Part shown: piece by piece, positions 1 to 7,520 of the stretch
Layout of the letters: each line of letters begins with the position of its first letter
Position numbering within the stretch: the first letter of the stretch is position 1
Notes under the pieces: generated by a model
Databases searched by the model: none
What the model was told of the DNA's origin: nothing
The model's input: only the letters and a program-made list of their open reading frames with translations
Source of the DNA: JAGMCJ01 sp046761005
GTDB lineage: Archaea > Thermoplasmatota > Thermoplasmata > RBG-16-68-12 > JAGMCJ01
DNA length: 29,413 nucleotides
Reading direction: 5' to 3'
Assembly: GCA_046761005.1 (NCBI GenBank)
Contig: JBHIFI010000024.1
Span: 1-29,413, forward strand
Program-made: the position numbers and the translations under genes

Positions 1-123
1 ATTGGCGTGAAGGAGTGGCTTAGGGAACAGGAAGATAAGTGGAGATGTCCAGTATGCGGAGGAAATATTTGTGTTCATGATAGAGAATGTTATGATTGTG
101 GGTATGAAATCAACCAAACTTAG
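1..123 (+). CDS. C-terminal end of a zinc-ribbon protein (partial)
   Basis: The reading frame is open from the first base and stops at TAG 121-123, so only the last 40 residues are visible. They hold a treble-clef or ribbon-like set of cysteines: WRCPVCGG, then a short spacer with a histidine, then CYDCGYE. This CxxC-x8-CxxC pattern is typical of a structural zinc site. A similar C-terminal ribbon occurs in some DUF3795-type archaeal and bacterial proteins, but the N-terminal part that would decide the family lies outside the window. Function unknown. Confidence 0.6.
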   Translation: MGVKEWLREQEDKWRCPVCGGNICVHDRECYDCGYEINQT

Positions 124-686
124 AGGTAAGAGTGAACCTCGAGGTAGACGCAATGTCTACTTTTTGTATGAGGAAAGGCAAGGAATTCTGGCGGAGAAGA
201 AATGTCTTTGGCCCCTACGGAGGGCGGGATTTTTCAGACTACACTGCTCTCCATATCGGATACTGATGGCGGATGACGAATAGTATTCGTCTTGTCCAGG
301 AGAACGTGTCTCCCCCTGAAGAGCCTCCTGCATTCTGACAGGAATAGTTCTCTCCATCGGTCCGAATGCCCCAGAATCCGTAGTTGACCCCGAGGACGGT
401 CCATACCCCGCTCCAAGACCTGGTGCCAGTGTAAGAATAATGATGGAAATCGGTGCCATCTTGAAGGCGATGTAGAATCGATGGTTCAAATGGCTAAGAA
501 GAGACCTTTCGAACCTTGTTAGCTACTGAGGCCAGCAATACGTTTGATCTACTAAGAGAACGGTATCGTCTATCCATTCTGCACCGGCCATCTAGCATGA
601 CCAAAGACTTAAATGCCATAGCTGCAATAGGAGCCGTCTGAGACGTTTCCCGGACCGTAGTGAACGGGAGACGAAAGAGGAATAGA
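124..686. other. Long intergenic stretch without a convincing gene
   Basis: No frame here has a good start, a ribosome binding site and a recognisable product. A 110-codon minus-strand frame (157-489) has a hydrophobic stretch near its start but no promoter or binding site and an unnatural-looking tail. The only element I support is a TATA-like site at 608-615 for the downstream RRM gene. Confidence 0.5.
608..615 (+). promoter_or_regulatory. TATA box, RRM gene
   Basis: The octamer CTTAAATG resembles the TTAAATAC core seen upstream of other genes in this window. It predicts transcription from about 638 and a leader of roughly 49 bases that includes the GAGG ribosome binding site at 677-680. 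Confidence 0.4.
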
Positions 687-965
687 ATGAACATATACGT
701 AGGTAATCTACCACGTGAGGTCACCGAGAATGAACTCAGGGAGGCTTTCGAAGCCTTCGGAGAGGTCGCATCGGCCAAAATCATCACTGACAAGCTCAGC
801 GGAGTATCGAGAGGATTCGGATTTGTAGAGATGCCCGTTGAATCTGAAGCCCAAGAGGCGATTACAGGCCTGAATGGAAAGGAGTTGAAGGGACGAACGC
901 TTGCCGTTGATAAGGCTCGCCCCCGTCGTGCAGGCCGTCAAGATAGAGGACGGCGGTCTTGGTGA
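687..965 (+). CDS. Small RRM-domain RNA-binding protein
   Basis: This 92-residue protein is essentially one RNA recognition motif with a short basic tail. RNP2 is IYVGNL (residues 3-8) and RNP1 is RGFGFVEM (42-49), with the aromatic residues that stack on RNA bases in place; the tail from about residue 78 is rich in Arg and Lys. The layout matches the single-RRM proteins of cyanobacteria and other bacteria, which bind single-stranded RNA and are often cold-responsive. ATG 687 is chosen because GAGG lies six bases upstream and RNP2 begins two residues later; a GTG at 660 would add nine residues with no domain match. RRMs are common in eukaryotes but sporadic in archaea, so acquisition by transfer is plausible. 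The FKBP gene follows on the same strand after about 160 bases. Confidence 0.9.
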   Translation: MNIYVGNLPREVTENELREAFEAFGEVASAKIITDKLSGVSRGFGFVEMPVESEAQEAITGLNGKELKGRTLAVDKARPRRAGRQDRGRRSW

Positions 966-1127
966 GCGGTCCTCACAAGCAACAGATCCATAATGGAACT
1001 CCCTGCAGCAATGGGTAGCGTGGAAATCAACGATTTCCCAGATTGACATCGGCAACTTCTCTTGTCTGAAAATCGATCTCCGACACATTCCTTGGATCAC
1101 AGTACCCGAAAAAGAAAGGAGGATAGA

Positions 1128-1556
1128 ATGTCACAGGCAAAAAATGGCGATACCGTCAAAGTCCACTACACAGGTAGGTTGGAGAATGGCACAGTATTTG
1201 ATTCCTCGACCGACGACGAGCCTCTGCAATTTACCATAGGCGAGGGTCAGATAATCCCGGGCTTTGAACAAGCCATAATCGGGATGAATGTGGGCGAATC
1301 GAAAACCATCAAAATCCATGCGGATGAAGCGTATGGCCCACATCTCAAGGATTTGGTGGTGATGGTTGATCGAAAGGAAATTCCGCCTAATTTGAAACCA
1401 GAAGCCGGTCAGCAACTACAAATCCGTCAGCAAAACGGTGCAACAACAGTGGTCACGGTAATCGAGGTCTCTGAATCGAGTGTGACGATAGATGCTAACC
1501 ATCCCTTGGCCGGGAAAGACCTGACCTTTGATGTCGAACTCATAGAGGTCGTCTAG
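1128..1556 (+). CDS. FKBP-type peptidyl-prolyl isomerase, SlyD-like
   Basis: This 142-residue cytosolic protein catalyses cis-trans isomerisation of X-Pro bonds and probably acts as a folding chaperone. The N-terminal FKBP strand VKVHYTGRLENGTVFDSS (residues 10-27) is followed by GEGQIIPGFEQAIIGM (38-53) and by AYG (68-70). The insert-in-flap chaperone domain covers roughly residues 70-120, and the FKBP fold closes with the SlyD hallmark NHPLAGKDLTFDVELI (124-139). There is no His-rich metal-binding tail as in E. coli SlyD. The start is fixed by a strong AAGGAGG at 1116-1122, five bases before the ATG. No signal peptide is visible. A perfect 8-bp inverted repeat lies 30 bases after the stop. 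Confidence 0.95.
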   Translation: MSQAKNGDTVKVHYTGRLENGTVFDSSTDDEPLQFTIGEGQIIPGFEQAIIGMNVGESKTIKIHADEAYGPHLKDLVVMVDRKEIPPNLKPEAGQQLQIRQQNGATTVVTVIEVSESSVTIDANHPLAGKDLTFDVELIEVV

Positions 1557-1879
1557 CCATTTCGTTCCGAGATTAGATTCCGTTCGCTTTGTGGCGGATA
1601 GTGCCCCACAAAGGATAGTGAGCCCCATGAGGCTCCTGGGATACGCCAGATATCACAGGTTCCACGGCTCACTTTATCTCACGAACGCTTCGCACTCCGC
1701 AAAGGCGAGAGGGCGAGGCGAATTCCACCCAAAAGAGGAAGAGTAATCTTCATGTCCACCTGTGCTTGAAGAGTATCTACAAGAAATGTCTTCCTTCATG
1801 ATCAAGAACGACAGAAGTCCACAATCATGTCGGATTCTATTCGGCACATACAGAAGCCTCAGAAGGGCGCAAGAGGCTG
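1557..1879. other. Intergenic region between two converging genes
   Basis: This 323-base stretch separates the FKBP gene (plus) from the second CARF-HTH gene (minus). It holds the inverted repeat at 1587-1613 and a weaker GAGCC/GGCTC hairpin at 1620-1635. I see no credible coding frame. Confidence 0.5.
1587..1613. terminator. Inverted repeat downstream of the FKBP gene
   Basis: CTTTGTGG (1587-1594) is repeated in inverse as CCACAAAG (1606-1613) around an 11-base loop, giving an eight-pair stem 30 bases after the FKBP stop. No T-run follows, so termination by the usual archaeal U-tract mechanism is not supported; the hairpin may protect or process the 3' end. Confidence 0.3.
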
Positions 1880-2503
1880 TTACAAGAAGCGTCCAAACCA
1901 TTCCTGCCCTTCATTGAAGCCCAATCTTATCTGGCCCTTCTCAAGGCGTGCCTTTATCACACCACCCTCAGAAAGTCTGCGGATCTCCCGCCTAATCACT
2001 CGCTCATCCAGACCTTTGTCCTGAAGCTTCTTCATCAGATTCGGAATGGTATCATCCCACTCAAGAGCCTTGATTAGATGCGCTTGACGTTCTGTAAATC
2101 TGTCGCTCACCCTTATGCCTTGAATGACTGGAAGCTTCGTCACCTTTTCATCCACGTGGAATATTTCGATACCGTTGTGGTACCCGGCCAGGAGAGCTGC
2201 GTCAGCGAGTATGACGGTCCCGCCGCTGATGTTCAGAATCACCCTGTTGCCCTCCTCGTCCCACTTCCTTATTGTATCGTTCACTTTATCCAGGCAATCC
2301 ATGAAGTCGTGAATATCCACGACTACAGTCTCCATCCTGTTTGGTCCATAGCCTTCCATCTTTTTCAGTCGGAGATAGCTCTGCGTATCCAGTATATCAT
2401 CGCCGACGACGAGGACGAGCTTATCGTATGCAAGTGAGCATGTTGCCGCGATTATCTTCCTTTCGTCGAATCCGAAAGTGGATATCAGAACCGTTCTCGT
2501 CAA
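1880..2503 (-). CDS. CARF-domain / winged-HTH regulator (second of a pair)
   Basis: The 207-residue product has an N-terminal Rossmann-like CARF fold, opening with TRTVLISTFGFDERK and carrying the ligand-loop motif LNISGGTVILADAALLAG (residues 90-107). A C-terminal winged helix-turn-helix covers about residues 137-195. This is the Csa3-like layout: CARF domains sense cyclic oligoadenylate or related nucleotides and the HTH binds DNA. TTG 2503 is preferred because GAGG and GGATGA lie just upstream and the CARF strand starts at once; an earlier TTG at 2524 would overlap the upstream gene by 11 bases. It is almost certainly co-transcribed with and translationally coupled to the other CARF-HTH gene. 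No cas gene or CRISPR array is in the window, so the ligand and target promoter are unknown. Confidence 0.85.
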   Translation of the reverse strand: MTRTVLISTFGFDERKIIAATCSLAYDKLVLVVGDDILDTQSYLRLKKMEGYGPNRMETVVVDIHDFMDCLDKVNDTIRKWDEEGNRVILNISGGTVILADAALLAGYHNGIEIFHVDEKVTKLPVIQGIRVSDRFTERQAHLIKALEWDDTIPNLMKKLQDKGLDERVIRREIRRLSEGGVIKARLEKGQIRLGFNEGQEWFGRFL

Positions 2504-2513
2504 GAAATCATCC

Positions 2514-3149
2514 TCATTCCACAAGCAGCTCGATGAATGGAGCCGCCTCTATCCTCTTCCTCCTCGAATCCTTCGGGTCTGTCCTCACATTCACCAAACC
2601 CTTTCTCTTTAGCTCCTTTATGTGATGATTTATCGTGGCCTTGTGGATTTCGAGCTCCTTGGAGAGCTCTGTCTGAGTGATAGGGCGCCCGTGGCTGACA
2701 AGAAATGAGAGCATTTCCTTCTGCTTGGGTGTAAGAGCCGCAGAATATTCTATTTGAAGTAGCGGGAGCGGGAACTCAGTTAGGTTGTCATCGTGGACAT
2801 ATGTTGTGGGAACGCCCTCAAGAATACAAGCCAGAAGCGCCCCGCTGCTCATCAGTCTCGTTCCGCCTCCTATGTTGAACTTCGCAATCGCTCCTCCCTC
2901 GCTCCTTTCCCTTCTTATGTCAGCTCTTATCTTCTTCGCGATCTCAATCATGTCGAACGCATCTCTCAGCTCAAGGGGCCGCACAGGTATGTTTCTATCG
3001 TTACAATACTCCACTACAGAGTCCCTTGCCTTCTTGCTTCTCTCGTGGTCGCTGTGGTAGAATATCACCTTCTCTATCCCCTCTGTGGACTTGATCGAAG
3101 GAATGAGTGAAGCGGGTCGCCATCCCAGAGTGCCAAACAGCGTAGGCAT
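2514..3149 (-). CDS. CARF-domain / MarR-like winged-HTH regulator (first of a pair)
   Basis: This 211-residue protein starts with the CARF-type strand MPTLFGTLGW. The ligand-binding loop motif is FNIGGGTRLMSSGALLAC (residues 91-108). A winged HTH follows from about residue 138, with recognition-helix region TQTELSKELEIHKATINHHI and the MarR/ArsR-like wing DPKDSRRKRIE (191-201). A nucleotide-responsive transcription factor is the natural reading. ATG 3149 is chosen because it lies at the start of the CARF strand, six bases after GGTGG and about 35 bases after a TATA box; a TTG at 3161 would lie almost at the predicted transcription start. The second regulator follows after ten bases. It shares domain order but little sequence, so the two may form a heterodimer or divide sensing between them. 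Confidence 0.85.
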   Translation of the reverse strand: MPTLFGTLGWRPASLIPSIKSTEGIEKVIFYHSDHERSKKARDSVVEYCNDRNIPVRPLELRDAFDMIEIAKKIRADIRRERSEGGAIAKFNIGGGTRLMSSGALLACILEGVPTTYVHDDNLTEFPLPLLQIEYSAALTPKQKEMLSFLVSHGRPITQTELSKELEIHKATINHHIKELKRKGLVNVRTDPKDSRRKRIEAAPFIELLVE

Positions 3150-3183
3150 ATGTTCCACCAAAGTATGTTCCAGATATTTGAAA

Positions 3184-3191
3184 CTTTATAC
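3184..3191 (-). promoter_or_regulatory. TATA box of the CARF-HTH pair
   Basis: Read on the minus strand this is GTATAAAG. Transcription would start near 3162, giving a leader of about 12 bases that holds the GGTGG binding site before ATG 3149. Confidence 0.55.
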
Positions 3192-3270
3192 GTTCCGTCA
3201 AACGATATGATTTCTTTTCATACGGTCTAAGGCAAGCTTGATATCGAGAATGCTCCTAGTCCGTATCGCA

Positions 3271-3774
3271 ATGAGCGCACAGAAGCCTCTTCACATCTTC
3301 TTCGATGCCGAAGGGACGCTGTATCAAGTTCGCAAAGGGAAGACGAGCGAGGACTTCTGGGACAATGGAGAAAAGACGGTGAAGAGGGCTATGGAGTACT
3401 TCGAACTGGACCCAGGAGCTCCCGCTCTGTTGCAGGCGCTCAAGAAGCAGGGACACAGGCTTCACATCCTGTCCCGGAATGTCGAGAACGTTCTGCACCC
3501 GCTCGTGTCGCACTTCGACGTAAGACGATATTTCGACAGCGTAGTGATCAAGAACGACAAGGCGAAGTACCTGATCGAGTTCAAGAACCGAGAAGGCCTG
3601 AGGAAGGAGCACATAGTCATGGTCGGGGACACCTGGAACCTCGATGTTGTTCCTGTTGGGAGACGGGGCTTCCGAGCACTCCTCCTCGACCGCGATAGTA
3701 AGTCTGATGCGCCGAACAGAATCAGCGACATACGAGAGGTCCTGCAACTGTCCGATGGAACAGGAGAAAGGTAG
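3271..3774 (+). CDS. HAD-superfamily phosphatase, MDP-1-like
   Basis: The four HAD motifs are visible. Motif I is FFDAEGTLY, motif II the serine of LHILSRN, motif III a lysine in VIKNDKAKY, and motif IV VGDTWNLD. The cap is minimal, as in MDP-1-type magnesium-dependent phosphatases. Motif I usually reads DxDGT: the first Asp is the nucleophile and the second the general acid/base. Here the second Asp is replaced by Glu, which could slow or redirect catalysis. The substrate cannot be told. The start is uncertain: ATG 3271 lies just before the first core strand, while ATG 3250 and TTG 3238 would add a short tail; none has a clear binding site. The AAA gene follows 93 bases downstream. Confidence 0.8.
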   Translation: MSAQKPLHIFFDAEGTLYQVRKGKTSEDFWDNGEKTVKRAMEYFELDPGAPALLQALKKQGHRLHILSRNVENVLHPLVSHFDVRRYFDSVVIKNDKAKYLIEFKNREGLRKEHIVMVGDTWNLDVVPVGRRGFRALLLDRDSKSDAPNRISDIREVLQLSDGTGER

Positions 3775-3781
3775 CCTCCTG
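3761..3781 (+). terminator. Weak hairpin at the end of the HAD gene
   Basis: CAGGAG (3761-3766) pairs with CTCCTG (3776-3781) across the stop codon, and a pyrimidine-rich stretch follows at 3801-3810. It may end the transcript before the ATPase gene, but the stem is short. Confidence 0.25.
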
Positions 3782-3867
3782 TTGAGACGGTTTGCAGATA
3801 CTCTCTTTTCTATTCAGTATGGATTCTGGGGAGCTGGCAAACAAACGCCTTATATTGAGGTGATAAG

Positions 3868-5694
3868 ATGAGAAGCCCAAAGAACAAGATGAAAGGCAAG
3901 AAATCAGCGAGAATACCTGGCAGGGAGTTCAAGGAACTGATGCTGGACTCGCTCTCGGGGAAGAACCTGGATGGCGAGCTCAGCGAGGCCCTAATCCTCC
4001 AGATGTTCGGCGGGGTGAGCCGAAGTGTGGAGGGACTGTTGCTCCGCGGTTCCATTAACATCGCGGTCATAAATCCGAGCCTTCCGCTAAGATGCTTCTT
4101 GCGCTCTCTGGCCGACAGGCTCCCGATGTGCACGTTCAACGACCTCAGGCGGGAATCATGGGAGCCTGACTGTGATGAGTTCGAGTTAACCGACCTGGAC
4201 ATTTCCGCCGGTGGCATAACGATAGTGGATGGAATCTCGGACGAGCCGTCTGTCGATTTCGCGATTAGGATTGTGCGAGAGCTCGTTTCCACGAGGGCCA
4301 ATGGGGCTGAAACCCCTCTGCTGATGATAATGGATACCGCTGGCCTCGAGGGCTACGAATACGCTGAGGGTCGGGGGTACAGAGGGATTCCCGGTGCGTT
4401 GCTCGAGTGCTTCGACTATGTTCACGTCAGTGAGGCGGAGAACATGCCCACACTGGCGGATAGCCTGTTCAGGATGTACTCAAATCCTGAGGGGGACCAT
4501 TCTAGAAGGAAAATCCTTCCTCGCAAGACCCATCTCGAGGGATTGCAGGAATACATCTTCTACACGCGGGACTGCATGGAGCCACGCATCAAGGACAGGC
4601 TTCTCCGAAAGGTGAGAAGGGCGATACTCCACATGTCCAACCCTGAATCAGGGGCGCATAGCGGATTCTGCCATCCAGGCCACTTCGGCTCCATCGTGAG
4701 GTTCGCTGAGGCAAGAGCACGAATGAGGCACTCTTCCGAGGTGGAGGATGAGGATGTCGAGAAGGCAATCTCGCTCGTGAGGGGCTGGCTGTCGAAGCTC
4801 GATGAAGCCCCTGTGGCTACGTTCGAGGCCCGCTTCAGGCTGAGGATGAGTGAGGGCGGGAGCCCTCAGCCCTCTCGGAGGATAGAACCGAGATACAGTC
4901 TTGGGGACGTGGTCCTTCCCGAGGACGTGAAGAGCGACATCCTGACGGCGATCGCGGAGGTCAGGAACAGGGATATGATATACGAGAAATGGGGAGCGAA
5001 CGAGACGCTCGAGAGGCACTCGGGAACCGCAATCCTGTTCACGGGCCCGCCAGGCACGGGGAAGACGATGACAGCTGAGGCCATCGCACACCATCTGTGC
5101 AAGAAGCTGGTTGCTGTCAATCTGGCGAGCCTGACAAGCTGCTACATCGGGGAGACGATGAGGAACATCCAGCGTGTGTTCGAGGAAGCGGCCGAGAACG
5201 AGGACATACTGCTCTTCGACGAGGCGGACGCTCTCTTCTCGAGCCGCATCCCCGTATTCGACTCGACGGACGCACTCATCAACAGGGATACGTCCTTCCT
5301 GCTGTCCATGGTCGAGAGTCAGAAAGGCGTGACCATACTTACTACGAATCTGACGATGAACATGGATCCCGCCCTTGAGAGGAGGATAGATACTGTGATA
5401 CACTTCCCGCGACCCACATCGGAGGAGCAGGCCGAGATATTCACCCGATTGATGCCGACCGGCGCTCCAGCGGAGAGGATCGACTACGCCGAGATTGCAG
5501 CCAAATACCCGCTCTGTGGTGGGAACATAGTAAACGTGGTCAAGCGCCTCCTCAGGAACGCTGCGCTAAGGGAGAGCCTTAACCTGGACCCGACGATAAT
5601 GATGCAAGACGTTGAGCGGGCTGCCCGGACGGAGTTCCACAAGAGCTGCAACCTAGGAGAGGTCCCAGCCGAGGAGGTCCCAGGTTACTCCTGA
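3868..5694 (+). CDS. Two-module ATPase: degenerate MCM-like AAA+ domain fused to an active CDC48/SpoVK-like AAA domain
   Basis: The protein has 608 residues. The C-terminal half (345-590) is a classical AAA ATPase: Walker A GPPGTGKT (393-400), Walker B ILLFDEAD (447-454), sensor 1 TTN (492-494) and Arg-finger pair RR (505-506). The N-terminal half lines up in order with the MCM helicase core: QMFGGV and LRGSINIAVINP (45-70), an LDISAGGITIVDG strand (110-122) at the MCM Walker B region, GIPGALLECFDYVHV (173-187) at MCM LPPPLLSRFDLIFV, and RFAEARARMRHSSEV (278-292) plus EDVEKAISLV (295-304) at the MCM lid. The nucleotide-binding Lys is missing and the SRFD Arg finger is ECFD, so this module should not hydrolyse ATP. 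I infer a remodelling enzyme with an MCM-derived scaffold or adaptor. The start is set by a near-perfect GAGGTGAT at 3857-3864. An HD hydrolase gene follows after 38 bases. The MCM assignment is by motif order only. Confidence 0.8.
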   Translation: MRSPKNKMKGKKSARIPGREFKELMLDSLSGKNLDGELSEALILQMFGGVSRSVEGLLLRGSINIAVINPSLPLRCFLRSLADRLPMCTFNDLRRESWEPDCDEFELTDLDISAGGITIVDGISDEPSVDFAIRIVRELVSTRANGAETPLLMIMDTAGLEGYEYAEGRGYRGIPGALLECFDYVHVSEAENMPTLADSLFRMYSNPEGDHSRRKILPRKTHLEGLQEYIFYTRDCMEPRIKDRLLRKVRRAILHMSNPESGAHSGFCHPGHFGSIVRFAEARARMRHSSEVEDEDVEKAISLVRGWLSKLDEAPVATFEARFRLRMSEGGSPQPSRRIEPRYSLGDVVLPEDVKSDILTAIAEVRNRDMIYEKWGANETLERHSGTAILFTGPPGTGKTMTAEAIAHHLCKKLVAVNLASLTSCYIGETMRNIQRVFEEAAENEDILLFDEADALFSSRIPVFDSTDALINRDTSFLLSMVESQKGVTILTTNLTMNMDPALERRIDTVIHFPRPTSEEQAEIFTRLMPTGAPAERIDYAEIAAKYPLCGGNIVNVVKRLLRNAALRESLNLDPTIMMQDVERAARTEFHKSCNLGEVPAEEVPGYS

Positions 5695-5732
5695 CCGCAG
5701 AGGATAAATCGGATGAGTCGCATGGCCTCACG

Positions 5733-6452
5733 ATGATTCCCTCCAAGACGATGGAGAGGATTCGCGAATACGCGCTCCACATGGACTGGAACGTCGCGTT
5801 TGGCGGGAAGTCGAAGGGCAACAGGCACCTCGAGAGGACGGTCAGGGTCGCCCTATCCCTTTGCAGGGAGAAGGAGGTCAGGGAAGACATAGTCGTCGCT
5901 GGAGCGTGGCTTCACGACATCGGTCTTCATCTCGGAAACAAGTGGCACTGCTTCAGCGGGGCGCGATTCATCCGCGGGCTTCTCGAGGAGTTCGAGCTGG
6001 ACGAGGCGGACATCGAACACATATGTCATTGCATCGAAGCCCATGATGGTGAGGTTCCCGCCAAAACGATGGAAGCGAGGATAGTGCACGATGCTGACAC
6101 ACTGGACAAGATGGGGCCGCTCGGTTTCATCAGGCACGCATGGAAGATCGCGAACATCACCGACTACGCTCCGAAGAAGTTGGCGGAGGAGGTTGAGAAA
6201 CATCTTCCTGAACGGTTCCAGAAAATCTATCTTCGCGAGGCGAAAGAGAGAGCTGAGAGTCTCGACCGGAAGCTGAAGAGTCTTTTGAGGGACAGGGAGC
6301 TTCTACTTCGTATGACATCATTCGTCACAGAGAAGTCAAGAAGCGGGGTTCAGACAGAGGAGATAGTTGAGGAACTCATGCGGTCCGGTTCCTTGCCCGA
6401 TAGCGTTCTGGTCGTTTTGCAGGAGCAGTTGAACCCTAGTTGGGGAAGCTAG
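5733..6452 (+). CDS. HD-domain metal-dependent phosphohydrolase
   Basis: This 239-residue protein has the HD-superfamily metal ligands in order: an early His (RHLERTVRVA, residue 32), the defining His-Asp in AWLHDIG (61-62), histidines in ICHCIEAHDG (97-106) and the closing Asp in VHDADTLDKMG (118-128). Members hydrolyse phosphate esters or nucleotides; the substrate here is unknown. The C-terminal third is a helical tail (about 155-235). ATG 5733 is taken as the start, with ATG 5751 as an alternative; neither has a strong binding site. It lies 38 bases after the ATPase gene on the same strand, so co-transcription is likely. Its stop overlaps that of the converging trxB gene by four bases. 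Confidence 0.85.
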   Translation: MIPSKTMERIREYALHMDWNVAFGGKSKGNRHLERTVRVALSLCREKEVREDIVVAGAWLHDIGLHLGNKWHCFSGARFIRGLLEEFELDEADIEHICHCIEAHDGEVPAKTMEARIVHDADTLDKMGPLGFIRHAWKIANITDYAPKKLAEEVEKHLPERFQKIYLREAKERAESLDRKLKSLLRDRELLLRMTSFVTEKSRSGVQTEEIVEELMRSGSLPDSVLVVLQEQLNPSWGS

Positions 6453-7366
6453 AACGGATACTGTTTTCCGAGCACTTCTGTGGAGGCCAGAGCCGCCATG
6501 GCTCCCTGAGCGCATGACGTGACTATCTGCCTTGCCCCGCCCGTGATGTCCCCCGCCGCATATAGTCCCTTGACGCTCGTCCTCTGAAATTCGTCCACCT
6601 CCACATAGCCTCGTTCATTCAATCTTGCGCCTAGCGATGTCGCGATTTCGTTTTGAGGTACCAGACCCACGGAAATGAAAACACCGTCGATGGATATGTC
6701 CTTCCTCTCGCCGGTCTCCACGTTCTCGACGCGAATGGACTCCACCTTCTCCGTGCCATGGATTTCCACGACCCTGGACTCAAGGATCGTCTCAATGCCG
6801 AGCCTCTCAATATCGTCGCGGTATGCCTGCTCCGCCCGAAGAATGGGACGTCTGTGAATCAGTCTGGTCCTCACACCGAGGTTTTGGAGATAGATCGCCT
6901 CTATCGCAGCCGTGTTTCCCCCGCCAACTACGATGACATCCTTCTCCTTGAAGAAGAAGCCGTCGCAGGTCGCACAATAGGAAACGCCCTTTCCGGTGAG
7001 TTCCTCCTCGCCGGGAACGCCCAGCTTCCTGTGTGTCGCTCCCGTCGCCAGGATGACGGCGGGGACCGCGTAGCTTTCCTTGCTCGTCTTCGCGTGGAAG
7101 GTGTTGCTCTCTTTCTTGACATCGAGAACCTCCTCGAGTTCTCTTATCGAAACGTATTGAGCGGCGTGCTCCTTCATCTTCTGCGCCAGCTCCATCCCGG
7201 TAATGGATTTCTCACCAGGCCAGTTCTCGATCAGCGGAGAGATGAGTATCTGACCGCCCGCGAGCTGCTTTTCCAATACGACTGCTTCAATTCCAGCTCT
7301 CGCGGCATAGATACCGGCAGCCAACCCCGCGGGGCCTCCTCCTATGATGACCAACTCAAGTGTCAT
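6449..7366 (-). CDS. trxB: Thioredoxin reductase (NADPH)
   Basis: A 305-residue low-molecular-weight flavoprotein that passes electrons from NADPH through FAD and a redox disulfide to thioredoxin-like proteins in the cytosol. The FAD fold starts at once with LELVIIGGGPAGLAAG. The redox site is YCATCDG, in the usual NADPH-domain position. The second dinucleotide fold is VVGGGNTAAIEA, and HRRPILRAEQ provides arginines expected for NADPH rather than NADH. The FAD-closing motif is YAAGDITGG. ATG 7366 is preferred: a TATA element at 7398-7406 would start transcription near 7376, leaving a leader of only about ten bases, whereas TTG 7381 would fall upstream of it. The stop overlaps that of the HD gene on the other strand. 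Confidence 0.95.
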   Translation of the reverse strand: MTLELVIIGGGPAGLAAGIYAARAGIEAVVLEKQLAGGQILISPLIENWPGEKSITGMELAQKMKEHAAQYVSIRELEEVLDVKKESNTFHAKTSKESYAVPAVILATGATHRKLGVPGEEELTGKGVSYCATCDGFFFKEKDVIVVGGGNTAAIEAIYLQNLGVRTRLIHRRPILRAEQAYRDDIERLGIETILESRVVEIHGTEKVESIRVENVETGERKDISIDGVFISVGLVPQNEIATSLGARLNERGYVEVDEFQRTSVKGLYAAGDITGGARQIVTSCAQGAMAALASTEVLGKQYPF

Positions 7367-7397
7367 GGAATCAGCGTCCAAAACTCGAATGCGGTCG

Positions 7398-7406
7398 CTT
7401 TATTTC
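7398..7406 (-). promoter_or_regulatory. TATA box of trxB
   Basis: On the minus strand the site reads GAAATAAAG and lies about 35 bases before ATG 7366, which implies a very short leader. Confidence 0.5.
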
Positions 7407-7520
7407 AAGCTTAGCCGTTCGACACCATTTTATCCTCGCAAGCTTTTCGTATGGAATCAGTACTGTGGAAAAATGCTTCCTAACCTGCAGAGCAGTCAAA
7501 CAAAGGGATGATTAGACTGT

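Noticed and set aside
157..489. Minus-strand 110-codon frame with a hydrophobic start
   Set aside because: No ribosome binding site or promoter, weak TTG start and a tail without protein-like periodicity. A secreted peptide cannot be excluded but is not supported.
1880..3149. Possible CRISPR array near the CARF genes
   Set aside because: No regularly spaced direct repeats of 24-40 bases were seen around the pair or elsewhere in the window.
4648..5403. Minus-strand 251-codon frame
   Set aside because: It is antisense to the AAA module, which has all its catalytic motifs on the plus strand.
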